From the NCBI GenBank assembly GCA_025666215.1, contig CP102593.1, forward strand, positions 434,001 to 498,000: a stretch of 64,000 nt of DNA, written 5' to 3'. Each line of letters starts with the position of its first letter. Position 1 is the first letter of the stretch. The DNA comes from Xanthomonas campestris pv. phormiicola. Lineage in GTDB: Bacteria; Pseudomonadota; Gammaproteobacteria; Xanthomonadales; Xanthomonadaceae. Position numbers and translations under genes: made by a program. Shown here one piece after another: positions 26,408 through 36,693 of this stretch. The notes below the pieces were generated by a model. It saw only the letters and a program-made list of their open reading frames with translations. It had not been told where the DNA came from and made no database searches.

Positions 26408-27823
26408 GTGGCGGCACGGCCCAAGTGGTACAAGCGCTGGCGCCCGCGCTCGTTGCAGGCGCGCCAGCTGCTGGCCGCCAGCCTGAGCCTGGTGGCGTTC
26501 CTGGCCGCGGCCGGCTATGCGCTGGACCAGGCCTTCGCCGACACCGCGCTGAGCAACCTGCGCGAGCGCCTGAAGAGCTACGCCACCGCCTACGCCAACA
26601 ACGTCGACGTGGCGCGCGACGGCTCGCTGTACATCAACAACGACAAGCCGCCGCCGGACCCGCATTTCGACCGGCCGGGCAGCGGCCTGTACGCGCAGAT
26701 CGTGCTGCCCAACGAACGCTGGATCTCGATGTCCAGCGAGGGCCCGCTGCCGCCCAGGGGCGGCATGCTCGAACCGCGCCAGGAAACCTTCGACGGCCCC
26801 TGGCCGATGACCCAGATCGACGGCAGCGAAGGCGAGGTCTACCGCTACGGCATCGGCCTGGCCTACGTGCGCCGCGACAAGGAAACCCCGGTCACCATCT
26901 ACATCATGGAGGACACCCGCGCGCTGGGTGCGCAACTGCGCGTGTTCCGCGGCCGGGTATGGTTCAACCTCGGCGGTGCCGGGCTGATCCTGCTGCTGCT
27001 GCAGGCCTTCATTCTGCAATGGAGCCTGCGCCCGCTGCGACGGGTGATCAACGAACTGACCAAGGTGCAGCGCGGCGAAGCGGTGCGCATGGGCGATCGC
27101 CATCCGCGCGAACTGGAACCGCTGACCGACAGCATCAACGCCTTCATCGAGAGCGAGCGCGAGAACCTGGACCGCCAGCGCAACACCCTGGCCGACCTGG
27201 CGCACAGCCTGAAGACGCCGCTGGCGGTGCTGCGCACCCAGCTCGACAGCGGCACCGAAGGCCCGGAGCTGCGCGAGGAACTGGACGCGCAGCTGCGGCG
27301 CATGAACAACCTGGTGACCTACCAGCTCAGCCGCGCCGCTTCCAGCGGCCACAAGCTGTTCTCCGCGCCGCTGCCGATCGAACCCAACGCCGAGGAGATC
27401 GTGCGCGGGCTGGAGAAGGTGTACGCGGCCAAGGGCGTGCTGTGCGAGTTCGACATCGAGCCGAGCGCGCGCTTCCACGGCGAACCCGGCGACCTGCAGG
27501 AACTGCTCGGCAACCTGCTCGAGAACGCCTTCAAGTGGGCGCGGCGGCGGGTGCTGCTGAGCGTGCGTCCGGCCCCGGCCGCCGGCAGCCGCCGCGCCGG
27601 CCTGGTGATCTCGGTGGAGGACGACGGCCCCGGCATCGCGCCGGAGGAAGTGGCGCACATCCTGCAGCGCGGCGTGCGCGGCGACGAACGCGTGCACGGC
27701 CACGGCATCGGCCTGGCGATCGTGCAGGACCTGGTCAAGGGCTACCGCGGCGAACTGCAGGTGAGCCGTTCCGAGGAGCTGGGCGGCGCGCGCTTCCTGG
27801 TCACCATGCCGCCGGGACTGTAG
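26408..27823 (+). CDS. phoQ: Sensor histidine kinase, PhoQ type
   Basis: A 471-residue inner-membrane kinase. A first membrane helix (about residues 20-40, LLAASLSLVAFLAAAGYALD) and a second (about 185-205, GGAGLILLLLQAFILQW) enclose a periplasmic sensor of about 145 residues containing DGPWPMTQIDGSEGEVYRY in part. A HAMP-like linker leads to the H box LADLAHSLKTPLAVL, an N box LGNLLENAFKWARR, and G1/G2 boxes DDGPGI and HGHGIGLAIVQDLV. HSLKTPLAVL is the PhoQ/QseC-like form of the H box. The GTG start at 26408 lies 40 bp after phoP, so they are co-transcribed. Confidence 0.9.
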   Translation: MAARPKWYKRWRPRSLQARQLLAASLSLVAFLAAAGYALDQAFADTALSNLRERLKSYATAYANNVDVARDGSLYINNDKPPPDPHFDRPGSGLYAQIVLPNERWISMSSEGPLPPRGGMLEPRQETFDGPWPMTQIDGSEGEVYRYGIGLAYVRRDKETPVTIYIMEDTRALGAQLRVFRGRVWFNLGGAGLILLLLQAFILQWSLRPLRRVINELTKVQRGEAVRMGDRHPRELEPLTDSINAFIESERENLDRQRNTLADLAHSLKTPLAVLRTQLDSGTEGPELREELDAQLRRMNNLVTYQLSRAASSGHKLFSAPLPIEPNAEEIVRGLEKVYAAKGVLCEFDIEPSARFHGEPGDLQELLGNLLENAFKWARRRVLLSVRPAPAAGSRRAGLVISVEDDGPGIAPEEVAHILQRGVRGDERVHGHGIGLAIVQDLVKGYRGELQVSRSEELGGARFLVTMPPGL

Positions 27824-27962
27824 CCGCACAGCGTCCGTGTGCTTCAGGTGAATCCCGCGCAAACGTCGCGGCGGCTTCCGACATCGGCTTAACGCCTGGC
27901 GCAGGCAGACGCGGATACTGCGCGAGTCGTCACACCCGGTTTTTCCGTCCAAGGAGTGCCGC

Positions 27963-29543
27963 ATGCCCGAGCCCCGGCATCGTCCCGTATCGCGTCTGCG
28001 CGTGCATGGGCGCCGCGCGTTGCGCAACGCGCAGCGGCTGCTGCTGTCGCTGTTGCTGGTGCTGTTCACCGTGGGCGCCATCGCCGGCAGCCAGAAGGTG
28101 CTGGAGCGCGACGACGCGCGCTGGCTGCAATCGATGACCACCGGGCTGGACAGCGCCAGCATGTCGCAGCTGCAGCACGACGGACGCAAGCGCTTCCTGC
28201 GCGACCAGTTGCAGGCCTCCAGCGGCGACGACGCCCTGCCCGCCGCGGTGCGCACGCAACTGGACGGCTACGAGGCGTTGCATACGCCGGTGCAGGAGTT
28301 GCTCAAGCAACTGGACGCGCGCCAGCAGTACATCAAGGCGATGCCCGACGGCGAGGCCAAGATCGCGGCGAAGAAAGCACTGCAGCAGCGCGCCGATGCG
28401 CTGCTGGCGCAGGCGCGGCAGGCGCAGCTGCTGCGCGCGGTGTATTCGCGCGACCAGTTGCGCGAGCAGATGGTGTGGTTCTGGCTCAACCATTTCAGCG
28501 TGTTCGCCGACAAGGGCCGCCTGCACTGGACCGTCGCCGACTACACCGACAACGCGATCCGCCCGCATGCGCTGGGCAAGTTCTCCGACCTGGTGATGGC
28601 GACGCTGCAGAGCCCGGCCATGCTCGAGTACCTGGACAACGCGCAGAACGCCAAGGGCAAGGTCAACGAGAACTATGCGCGCGAACTGATGGAGTTGCAC
28701 ACGCTGGGCGTGGACGGCGGCTACAGCCAGCGCGACGTGCAGCAGCTGGCGCTGATCCTCACCGGCGTCGGCATCGCCCCGCCCAACCGCGATGCGCCGC
28801 CGAAACTGCCGCCGCCGCAGCAGGCGCAGTACCTGCGCCGCGGCGCGTTCGAATTCAATCCGGCGCGGCACCAGCCCGGCGACAAGACCCTGCTCGGCCA
28901 GCGCATCGCCGGCGGCGGTTTCGACGAGGTCCAGCGCGCGGTGCAGCTGATCGTGCGCCAGCCGGCCTGCGCACACTTCGTGTCGCGGCGCCTGGCCGAG
29001 TATTTCATTGCCGACGATCCGCCGCCGGCGCTGGTGGAGAAGATGGCGCGCGCCTTCCAGCGTAGCGATGGCGATATCGCCGACGTGCTGCAGGTGATGT
29101 TCACCGCGCCGGAAATGGCCGCCGGCGCGCCGCACAAGTTCAAGGATCCGTACCGCTTCCTGGTGTCGTCGCTGCGCCTGGCCTACGACGGGCAGACCCT
29201 CGTCAATCCGCAGCCGCTGCTGGGCTGGCTGAGCCAGATGGGCGAACCGACCTATGGCCGCATCACCCCCGACGGCTGGCCGCTGCAGTCCAGCGCCTGG
29301 AACAGTTCCGGGCAGATGGCGCAGCGTTTCGAGATCGCGCGGGCGATCGGCGGCGGCAATACGCAGCTGTTCACCAGCGACGGCCAGCAGCGCGGCGGCT
29401 TTCCGCAACTGACCACGCCGCTGTATTACCAGGCGATCGAGCCGCAACTCGGCGCGACCACCCGCCAGGCGCTGGCGCAGGCGCGATCGCAGCAGGAGTG
29501 GAATGCGTTCCTGCTGGCCTCGCCCGACTTCAACTACCGCTGA
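27963..29543 (+). CDS. DUF1800 family protein with N-terminal membrane anchor
   Basis: A 526-residue protein of the DUF1800 family. It begins with a basic stretch and one hydrophobic segment (residues about 28-46, LLLSLLLVLFTVGAIAG), so it is probably anchored in or exported across the inner membrane. The core pattern includes QMVWFWLNHFSVF, NENYARELMELHTLGV, YSQRDVQQLALILTGVG and GFDEVQRAVQLIVRQPACAHFVSRRLAEYF in part. The biochemical function is not established. Members are nearly always encoded next to a DUF1501 protein, as here, 63 bp upstream. Confidence 0.9.
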   Translation: MPEPRHRPVSRLRVHGRRALRNAQRLLLSLLLVLFTVGAIAGSQKVLERDDARWLQSMTTGLDSASMSQLQHDGRKRFLRDQLQASSGDDALPAAVRTQLDGYEALHTPVQELLKQLDARQQYIKAMPDGEAKIAAKKALQQRADALLAQARQAQLLRAVYSRDQLREQMVWFWLNHFSVFADKGRLHWTVADYTDNAIRPHALGKFSDLVMATLQSPAMLEYLDNAQNAKGKVNENYARELMELHTLGVDGGYSQRDVQQLALILTGVGIAPPNRDAPPKLPPPQQAQYLRRGAFEFNPARHQPGDKTLLGQRIAGGGFDEVQRAVQLIVRQPACAHFVSRRLAEYFIADDPPPALVEKMARAFQRSDGDIADVLQVMFTAPEMAAGAPHKFKDPYRFLVSSLRLAYDGQTLVNPQPLLGWLSQMGEPTYGRITPDGWPLQSSAWNSSGQMAQRFEIARAIGGGNTQLFTSDGQQRGGFPQLTTPLYYQAIEPQLGATTRQALAQARSQQEWNAFLLASPDFNYR

Positions 29544-29606
29544 TCCGGCCCATAGCGCCGGGCGCGGCGGTTGCCGCCACGCCCGGCGATCACGGAGGTC
29601 CATCCC

Positions 29607-30797
29607 ATGCACCGTCGCCATTTCCTGTTCGCGTCCGCCGCCGCCGCGGCCAGTCTGCCGTTCGCCGGGCGCCTGTTCGCCGCGCCGGCACCCTCGCCGC
29701 GCCTGCTGGTGGTGTTCCTGCGCGGCGGCTACGACAGCAACAATCTGCTGATTCCCTACGCCAGCGATTTCTACTACGCGTCGCGGCCGACCCTGGCGAT
29801 CGCGCGGCCGGATCCGGCCAACCCCAACAGCGCCATCGCGCTGGACACGCAGTGGGGCCTGAACCCGCGGCTGCGCGATACCTTGCAGCCGCTGTGGGAC
29901 GACAAGCAGCTGGCATTCGTGCCGTTCGCCGGCACCGACGACCTGTCGCGCAGCCATTTCGAAACCCAGGACAGCATCGAGGCCGGGCAACCGGCCGGAC
30001 AGCGCAGCGACTACCGCTCCGGCTTCCTGGCGCGGCTGTCGCAGGTGGCCACCGGCACCCCGGCGATCGCCTTCACCGATTCGCTGCCGCTGAGCTTCCA
30101 GGGCGGCGGCGACATTCCCAACCTGTCGCTCAAGCGCAATCCGACCCCCGCTTTCGACCAGCGCCAGGCCGGGATCCTGGCGCAGATGTACCAGGGCACG
30201 ACCCTGGCCAGCGCCGCGCACGAGGGCCTGGCGCTGCGCCAGCAGGTGTCGCAGGCGTTGCAGGACGAAATGCAGCAGGCCAACCGCGGCGCCGCCAGCG
30301 CGCGCACCTTCGCCGAGGAGACCCGGCGCATCGCCACGCTGATGCGCGAGCGCTATCGGCTCGGCTTCGTCGATGTCGGCGGCTGGGACACGCACGTCAA
30401 CCAGGGCAGCACCGACGGCACCCTGGCGACCAATCTCGGCAACCTGTCCGAGGGCCTGGCCGCCTATGCCGAGGCGCTGGGACCGGAGTGGCGCAATACC
30501 GTGGTGGTGGTGCTGTCCGAATTCGGCCGCACCTTCCGCGAGAATGGCGACAAGGGCACCGACCACGGCCACGGCACCACGTACTGGGTGATGGGCGGCG
30601 CGGTCAACGGCGGCCGCATCGCCGGCGAACAGGTCGCGGTGAGCAAGGAAAAACTGTTCCAGGATCGCGACTACCCGGTGCTGACCAACTACCGCGACCT
30701 GTTCGCCGGCCTGCTGAGCCGCATGTGGGGCCTGTCGCCGGCGCAGTTGCAGCAGGTGTTCCCGCAGGCGCATGCGCGGGATCTGCAACTGGTGTGA
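29607..30797 (+). CDS. DUF1501 family protein with twin-arginine signal
   Basis: A 396-residue exported protein of the DUF1501 family, related to the alkaline phosphatase/sulfatase fold. The signal peptide RRHFLFASAAAAASLPFAG looks like a Tat signal, implying that the protein folds in the cytoplasm before export. Inner motifs are LLVVFLRGGYDSNNLLIPY, DVGGWDTHVNQG, VVVLSEFGRTFRENG and GTDHGHGTTYWVMGGAVNGG, the last set resembling metal-ligand positions of sulfatases. Start ATG 29607 follows GGAGG. It forms a two-gene unit with the DUF1800 gene. Substrate unknown. Confidence 0.9.
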   Translation: MHRRHFLFASAAAAASLPFAGRLFAAPAPSPRLLVVFLRGGYDSNNLLIPYASDFYYASRPTLAIARPDPANPNSAIALDTQWGLNPRLRDTLQPLWDDKQLAFVPFAGTDDLSRSHFETQDSIEAGQPAGQRSDYRSGFLARLSQVATGTPAIAFTDSLPLSFQGGGDIPNLSLKRNPTPAFDQRQAGILAQMYQGTTLASAAHEGLALRQQVSQALQDEMQQANRGAASARTFAEETRRIATLMRERYRLGFVDVGGWDTHVNQGSTDGTLATNLGNLSEGLAAYAEALGPEWRNTVVVVLSEFGRTFRENGDKGTDHGHGTTYWVMGGAVNGGRIAGEQVAVSKEKLFQDRDYPVLTNYRDLFAGLLSRMWGLSPAQLQQVFPQAHARDLQLV

Positions 30798-30917
30798 GGC
30801 GCGCGATGCGGCATTGCCGCACGCGCGGCGGCGGGCCGACTCGGCGCACCTGCAGAAACGGGCTTCAGTCCCCGGCGCTATCCGGCACCGTGATGTCTGC
30901 CACTGCGCCGGCCGCGG

Positions 30918-31027
30918 CTGAAGGGCACCTCCGATAACCTCGATTCCCAAAAATTGCACGTTGTGCGCATCAATGAATTGCGAGCGCTTTAGCCGGGTTT
31001 CTTGGGGTTGTTGGAGGTGCCCTGAAG
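30918..31027. mobile_element. MITE-like element, copy A, inside a REP palindrome
   Basis: A 98-bp non-coding element (30924-31021) is bounded by the inverted ends GGCACCTCC and GGAGGTGCC and flanked by a perfect 6-bp direct repeat CTGAAG (30918-30923 and 31022-31027). Outside, the sequence rejoins a REP unit (..CCGCGG / TCGCTCCCACAG). The same element occurs reversed at 59627-59722, about 85% identical by eye. It has no room for a transposase and would need one in trans. Confidence 0.75.
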
Positions 31028-31245
31028 TCGCTCCCACAGGGGCTTGCGGCAAGCTGGCTGGGTGCACTGACCCATCGTCGGATGCTGTGCGCCCGCTGCT
31101 TCGCTTGGCGCGGTTGAAGCCGCTCCTGCACAGACAGTAGCGAGCCAACTGGGTGCACTGTGGGAGGGACTTCAGTCCCGACAGCGTCCGCAGCCGCAGG
31201 GTTCACCGCTCCGATCGTCGCGGTTGAAACCGCTCCTGCAGGGCA
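31028..31245. repeat. REP/REPIN-like repeat cluster
   Basis: It holds REP half units TCGCTCCCACAGG (31028), TTGAAGCCGCTCCTGCAC (about 31115), GTGGGAGGGACTTCAGTCCCGAC (31160-31182, partly quoted) and GTTGAAACCGCTCCTGCAG (about 31224), with the spacer word CTGGGTGCACTG appearing twice. Together with the MITE-like element it fills the gap between the DUF1501 gene and mtfA. No gene is seen in it. Confidence 0.75.
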
Positions 31246-31283
31246 TTGGTCATGCCGTGGTCTGTGCGCCTATGACCGAGCGG

Positions 31284-32042
31284 TTACGCCGCAGCGAACG
31301 GAGAACGGCCATAGAAGCGTGCCAGGTGCGCGGCCACGTCCGGCATCTCGCGCTGCAACCGTTCCGGCGCGGAGAAGTGGTATTCGCTGACCACCGCGAA
31401 GAATTCTTCCGGCGCCTCGGCGGCATAGGCGTCGATCGCGCTGGCGCGGCCGCGGTCCACGCGCTTGCAGAACGCGTCGTAGCTGCGCTGGAAATCCGCG
31501 GCCCAGCGCCGCTGCCAGTCGCGCGGCAGCGGCGGGGTGCCGTCCAGCGCGCCGTCGAGCACGTCGAGCTTGTGCGCCATCTCGTGCACCGCCACGCAGT
31601 AGCCTGCATGCGGGTCGTCCAGGTCGGCCTGCACATCGGCCCAGGACAGGATCAGCGGGCCGCTGTCCCAGGATTCGCCGATCAGTTCGTCTTCCCACTC
31701 GTGCAGCACGCCGGCCGCATCGACATGGCTGCGCTGCACGCGGAACGCGTCCGGATACACCAGCACTTGCGACCAGCCGCGCAGGCCGTCGGCGCCGAAC
31801 TCCAGCAACGGCAGGCAGCACAGCGCCGCCAGCACGGTGCGCTGCGCCGCATCCAGGGTCAGCCCGTGCAGCGGCGAGATGGTCTTGCGTTGCAGGAAGT
31901 GCGCGGCCAGCGTGCGCAGCCTGCGCTCGCGTTCGGCATCCAGCGCCGGCACCCACGCGCAGCGCTGCCGCACCCGTTGCCAGGTCGTGTCGTCGATCGC
32001 AACAGGCGCCGGTCGCAGCCAGCGCAACCAGCGTGGGATCAG
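31284..32042 (-). CDS. mtfA: Zinc peptidase of the MtfA family
   Basis: A protein of about 252 residues in the M90 (MtfA) family of gluzincin peptidases. The zinc site is the HExxH motif in YCVAVHEMAHKLDVLDG with a downstream Glu in AEAPEEFFAVVSEYHF. Flanking family features are HGLTLDAAQRTVLAALCCLPLLE in part and ESWDSGPLILSW. In E. coli, MtfA binds the Mlc repressor and so affects glucose PTS expression; whether that holds here is unknown. The start has no ATG: CTG at 32042 overlaps the preceding stop as CTGA, and TTG 32027 is the other option. Confidence 0.85.
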   Translation of the reverse strand: MIPRWLRWLRPAPVAIDDTTWQRVRQRCAWVPALDAERERRLRTLAAHFLQRKTISPLHGLTLDAAQRTVLAALCCLPLLEFGADGLRGWSQVLVYPDAFRVQRSHVDAAGVLHEWEDELIGESWDSGPLILSWADVQADLDDPHAGYCVAVHEMAHKLDVLDGALDGTPPLPRDWQRRWAADFQRSYDAFCKRVDRGRASAIDAYAAEAPEEFFAVVSEYHFSAPERLQREMPDVAAHLARFYGRSPFAAA

Positions 32043-32320
32043 CGGAACATCCCCGGCAGGAAGCTGTGCCACTTGGGCATGCGCAGGCGCGGCACCAGGT
32101 CGCTGTCGCTGCCGCCACCGCTCGGCGCGGCGGGCTTGGCCGCCGCGGCGGGCGGGCGCGCCGTCGAGGCCGGGCGCGCCTGGACGGCGTCCGCCTCGGT
32201 GGTGTCGGCGTAGACGCAGTCGTTGCGCTGCTTGTTCGTCAGCGCTTCGGACGCGTGGACGGCAGCCAGCGGGAGCAGCAGCAGGATCAGGCACGGCAGG
32301 AAGCGGCGCATCGTCGGCAT
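32039..32320 (-). CDS. Small exported protein of unknown function
   Basis: A 93-residue protein with a signal peptide (residues 1-24, LPCLILLLLPLAAVHA). The mature part contains NKQRNDCVYADTTEADA with a single Cys, an Ala/Pro stretch and a C-terminal LRMPKWHSFLPGMFR. I do not recognise the family. It overlaps the start of the mtfA frame, so the two are probably translated together. A Met three codons in (32311) is an alternative start. Confidence 0.65.
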   Translation of the reverse strand: MPTMRRFLPCLILLLLPLAAVHASEALTNKQRNDCVYADTTEADAVQARPASTARPPAAAAKPAAPSGGGSDSDLVPRLRMPKWHSFLPGMFR

Positions 32321-32473
32321 CCAGGGCGAGCGGCGGTGAATCGCGATTCTAACGCGGTTTTTACCCGTTGCAGGGCCGGCGCTGGGCGCGGGGAGGGCGC
32401 TTCCCGCATACTTTTCCGATTCGAGGTCACGTCTTCAGGGGCGTGTGGATTGAAACGAGGCGATGGAATCTGC

Positions 32474-33447
<974 letters not shown>

Positions 33448-33451
<4 letters not shown>

Positions 33452-34188
33452 GCGATTGGTTGTTCGACCTGGGCAATTCGCGCTTCAAGTTCGCTGCGCT
33501 GGAACACGGCCGCGCCGCTGCGGTGCAGGCCTGGCCGCACGGGGCCGAAGCGATGGACGCGGCCGCGGTGGCGGCCTTGCCGCGCGGCGACACCGCCTAT
33601 GTCGCCAGCGTCGCCGCGCCGGGCTTGACCGCCACGGTGCTGGACGCGCTGCGCGCCCGCTTCGCGCAGGTGCAGGTGGCGCACACCGAGGCGGTCTGCG
33701 CCGGCGTGCGCATCGCCTATGCGCAGCCGCACAGGTTCGGCGTGGACCGTTTCCTGGCCCTGCTCGCCGCGCATGGCGCCGGCGATGTGCTGGTGGTGGG
33801 GGTCGGCACCGCGCTGACCCTGGATCTGCTCGATCGCGACGGCCTGCACCACGGCGGGCGCATCGCGCCGTCGCCGACCACGATGCGCCAGGCCCTGCAG
33901 CAGCGCGCCGCGCAGCTGCCGGCCGAGGGCGGCGACTATCGCGAGTTCGCCGCCGATACCGCCGATGCGCTGGCCTCCGGTTGCGATGGCGCGGCGCTGG
34001 CGCTGATCGAGCGCAGCCTGCAGCAGGGCGAGGCGCTGCTGGCGCGGCGGCCGCGGCTGCTGCTGCACGGCGGCGGCGCGCCACCGTTGCTGCACGCGTT
34101 GCCGGCGGCCGAGCAGCGGCCATCGCTGGTCCTGGACGGGTTGGCGCTGTGGGCGCAGGCGCACGCCGCGGCCGGGTCCGCCGGGTAG
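33448..34188 (+). CDS. coaX: Type III pantothenate kinase
   Basis: A 246-residue enzyme that phosphorylates pantothenate, the first step of coenzyme A synthesis, with an ASKHA fold. Visible motifs are WLFDLGNSRFKFA (phosphate loop), GVDRFLALLAAHG, VVGVGTALTLDLLDRDG and the substrate region HHGGRIAPSPTTMRQAL. The length is usual. ATG 33448 overlaps the birA stop as ATGA, so the genes are coupled. The SPOR gene starts 9 bp later. Confidence 0.94.
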
Positions 34189-34197
34189 AATCCGCGC

Positions 34198-35055
34198 ATG
34201 CTCGTCCGCGCCCTGCTCGTCGTCCTGGCCATCCTCAATCTCGGCGTCGCGCTGTGGTGGGCGACGCAGCCGCAGACCCCGGCGCCGGCACCGATGCCGG
34301 CATTGCCGGCCGGCGTGGCGACGCTGCAACTGGTGCCGGCGTCCGCGTCCGTGCCGCAGGCCGCGCCTGCGGAACCGGCTGCCGCGGCGGCGGCACCGAC
34401 ACCTGCCGTCCACCCTGCCACCGTGCCGGCCGCGGTCGCCACTGTGCCGGTGGCGGACGCGCCTGCGACCAGCGCAGTGCCCACAACCGCAGTGCCCGCC
34501 GCCACCGCGCCGGCTGCCGCCGCCGCGCCGCCGCCGCCGCCCAAAGCGTCCAGCGCCGCAGCGGCTGCCGCCGCCGAGCCTGCCGCCGCCGCCGCCGTGT
34601 GCCTGAGCCTGGGCCCGTATCCGGACCGCGCCGCCGCCGAGACGGCGGCCGCCGCACTTGGCGCCGCCGCGTCGCGCCCGCGCCTGCGCGAGGTCGGCGA
34701 CGGCGACGCCACCAGCTTCCGCGTGCTGCTGCCGACCATCGGCGGCGAGGACGGGGTCAAGGTGGCGGTCGACCGCATCGTCGCCGCCGGCATCCGCGAC
34801 TACTACCCGATCCGCCAGGGCGACGCCGGCAATGCCATCGCCCTGGGCCAGTACCGCAGCCGCGAAGGCGCCGAGCGCCGCAAGGCCGAACTGGCCAAGG
34901 CCGGCTTCAACGTCGATCTGATCCCCAGCGGCGGCAGCGGCCAGTCGCGCTGGTGGCTGGACCTGCGGACCGACTCCGCCGCGCAGGCCACGGCGCTGCG
35001 CCGGCAACTCGGCGCGCAGCGGCAACGCGCGCTGGACTGCGCCACGCTGCGCTAG
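34198..35055 (+). CDS. SPOR-domain protein with N-terminal membrane anchor
   Basis: A 285-residue protein with one N-terminal membrane helix (residues 2-21, LVRALLVVLAILNLGVALWW), an Ala/Pro-rich linker of about 110 residues, and a C-terminal SPOR-like domain with CLSLGPYPDRAAAETAAAAL, DYYPIRQGDAGNAIALGQY and EGAERRKAELAKAGFNVDLI in part. SPOR domains bind denuded septal peptidoglycan, so a role at the division site is possible. It is the third gene of the birA-coaX unit; the grouping is common in Xanthomonadaceae. Confidence 0.85.
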   Translation: MLVRALLVVLAILNLGVALWWATQPQTPAPAPMPALPAGVATLQLVPASASVPQAAPAEPAAAAAAPTPAVHPATVPAAVATVPVADAPATSAVPTTAVPAATAPAAAAAPPPPPKASSAAAAAAAEPAAAAAVCLSLGPYPDRAAAETAAAALGAAASRPRLREVGDGDATSFRVLLPTIGGEDGVKVAVDRIVAAGIRDYYPIRQGDAGNAIALGQYRSREGAERRKAELAKAGFNVDLIPSGGSGQSRWWLDLRTDSAAQATALRRQLGAQRQRALDCATLR

Positions 35056-35190
35056 AATGCCGCGCTGCAGCTGCTTCGGTCGTGTGCGGCCGGCGCGGCT
35101 CGCGGTCCAGCACCGCCACCGCGATGTGCCGCAGCGGCCTGCCAGCAGGTAGACTGCGACGGCCCGCAGCGCGGGCGCTGCAGTCCCCGT

Positions 35191-35266
35191 GCCGCTTTAG
35201 CTCAGTCGGTAGAGCAACTGATTTGTAATCAGTAGGTCGTCCGTTCGATTCGGACAAGCGGCACCA
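35191..35266 (+). tRNA. tRNA-Thr (anticodon TGT)
   Basis: A complete cloverleaf with encoded CCA. The acceptor arms are GCCGCTT and AAGCGGC, the D arm is GCTCAGTCGGTAGAGC, and the anticodon arm ACTGA-TTTGTAA-TCAGT places TGT at positions 34-36, reading ACA and related Thr codons. The T arm is GTCCGTTCGATTCGGAC. It lies between the SPOR gene and arginase. Confidence 0.97.
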
Positions 35267-35471
35267 CACTTCATGCATCGCATCGCGCAGGCCCGTGTCA
35301 CGCTGCGCCCTCCTCGTGTCGATCTCGCGCGCAAGCACGCTGCAGCGCTGCATTTCCCGTGTATTTCCGGCAACCGGCGCACACCGTCAGTGTCCGTCCT
35401 GCTGCGCCGCGGCGGGTCGCGCTGCGGGCGGCTCGCTAGACTGGCGCACACTTTCGCTGGAGCGTGTCCGC

Positions 35472-36395
35472 ATGAGTTCCTCTTTTTTGCCGGTGACCCT
35501 GATCGGCGTTCCTACCGACATCGGCGCCGGTCACCGCGGTGCGCGCATGGGGCCGGAGGCGCTGCGCATCGCCGGCCTGCACGAGGCGCTGGCCAATCGC
35601 GGCATCGAGGTGCGCGACCTGGGCAACCTCGACGGTCCGCGCAACCCGTGGCAGTCCCCGGTCGGCGGCTATCGCCACCTGGACGAAGTGGTGGCCTGGA
35701 ACCGCGCGCTGATGGAGGCCAGCTACGCCGAGCTGCGCGGCGGGCGCATGCCGATCATGCTCGGCGGCGATCATTGCCTGGGCATCGGCTCGATCACCGC
35801 GGTGGCCCGGCATTGCCGCGAACAGGGGCGCAAGCTGCGGGTGCTGTGGCTGGATGCGCATTCGGACTTCAATACCAGCGAGGTGACCCCGTCGGGCAAC
35901 GTGCATGGCATGCCGGTGGCCTGCCTGTGCGGGCTGGGGCCGCAGGCGCTGACCGAACTGGGCGGCGCCGCGCCGGCGCTGCGCCCGGAGCAGGTCCGCC
36001 AGATCGGCATCCGCTCGGTGGATCCGGACGAGAAGCGGCTGATCAAGCAGCACCGCATCGACGTGTACGACATGCGCTACATCGACGAGATGGGCATGAA
36101 GCGGACCATGGAAGCGGCATTGGACGGGCTCGACGCCGACACCCACCTGCATGTCAGCTTCGACGTGGATTTCCTCGACCCGAGCATCGCGCCTGGTGTC
36201 GGCACCACCGTGCCCGGCGGACCGAATTACCGCGAAGCGCAATTGGTGATGGAGATGATCGCCGACAGCGGACGCATGGGGTCGCTGGACATCGTGGAGC
36301 TCAATCCGGTGCTGGACCATCGCAATCTGACCGCCGAGCTGGCGGTGGACCTGGTCGAGAGCCTGTTCGGCAAGTCCACGCTGATGCGCGATTGA
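35472..36395 (+). CDS. rocF: Arginase
   Basis: A 307-residue manganese enzyme that hydrolyses arginine to ornithine and urea. The metal ligands are visible as His in LGGDHCLGIGS, three acidic/His residues in WLDAHSDFNT, and two Asp in SFDVDFLDPSIAPG; GNVHGMPVA belongs to the substrate loop. The length fits the family. ATG 35472 is followed at once by the family N terminus (VTLIGVPTDIGAGHRGARMG). It stands alone behind the tRNA and ahead of small lipoprotein genes. Confidence 0.95.
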   Translation: MSSSFLPVTLIGVPTDIGAGHRGARMGPEALRIAGLHEALANRGIEVRDLGNLDGPRNPWQSPVGGYRHLDEVVAWNRALMEASYAELRGGRMPIMLGGDHCLGIGSITAVARHCREQGRKLRVLWLDAHSDFNTSEVTPSGNVHGMPVACLCGLGPQALTELGGAAPALRPEQVRQIGIRSVDPDEKRLIKQHRIDVYDMRYIDEMGMKRTMEAALDGLDADTHLHVSFDVDFLDPSIAPGVGTTVPGGPNYREAQLVMEMIADSGRMGSLDIVELNPVLDHRNLTAELAVDLVESLFGKSTLMRD

Positions 36396-36540
36396 CGCGG
36401 TTTTCGCCACGAAGCTGAACATTGCCGCGCTTCATTCACGTGAAATCCACAGTCGTGAAGTCAGATTCACCGCCAGACGGTAGCTCGGCAACGGCTATCG
36501 CCGCCACCACCCAGATCCGATCCACTGCGAGGACTCCACG

Positions 36541-36693
36541 ATGAAGCGACTGCTCACCTTGATGATGCTGACCCTGTTCTGCGCGGGCATGCTGACTGGC
36601 TGCAACACCATGGCCGGTGCCGGCAAGGACATGCAGAAGGCCGGCGACAAGGTGGAAACCAAGGCCGACGATTGCAAAGACGGCAAGTGCTGA
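36541..36693 (+). CDS. Entericidin-like small lipoprotein 1
   Basis: A 50-residue lipoprotein: MKRLLTLMMLTLFCAGMLTG leads to the lipobox Cys in LTGCNTMAGAG. The mature part KDMQKAGDKVETKADD ends in CKDGKC, giving two extra cysteines not seen in the second copy. It matches the EcnA/B family of short membrane lipoproteins. ATG 36541 follows a weak GAGGA site. Its nearest neighbour 100 bp on is a paralogue, so the two form an antidote/toxin-like pair as in E. coli ecnAB, though function here is unproved. Confidence 0.85.
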   Translation: MKRLLTLMMLTLFCAGMLTGCNTMAGAGKDMQKAGDKVETKADDCKDGKC

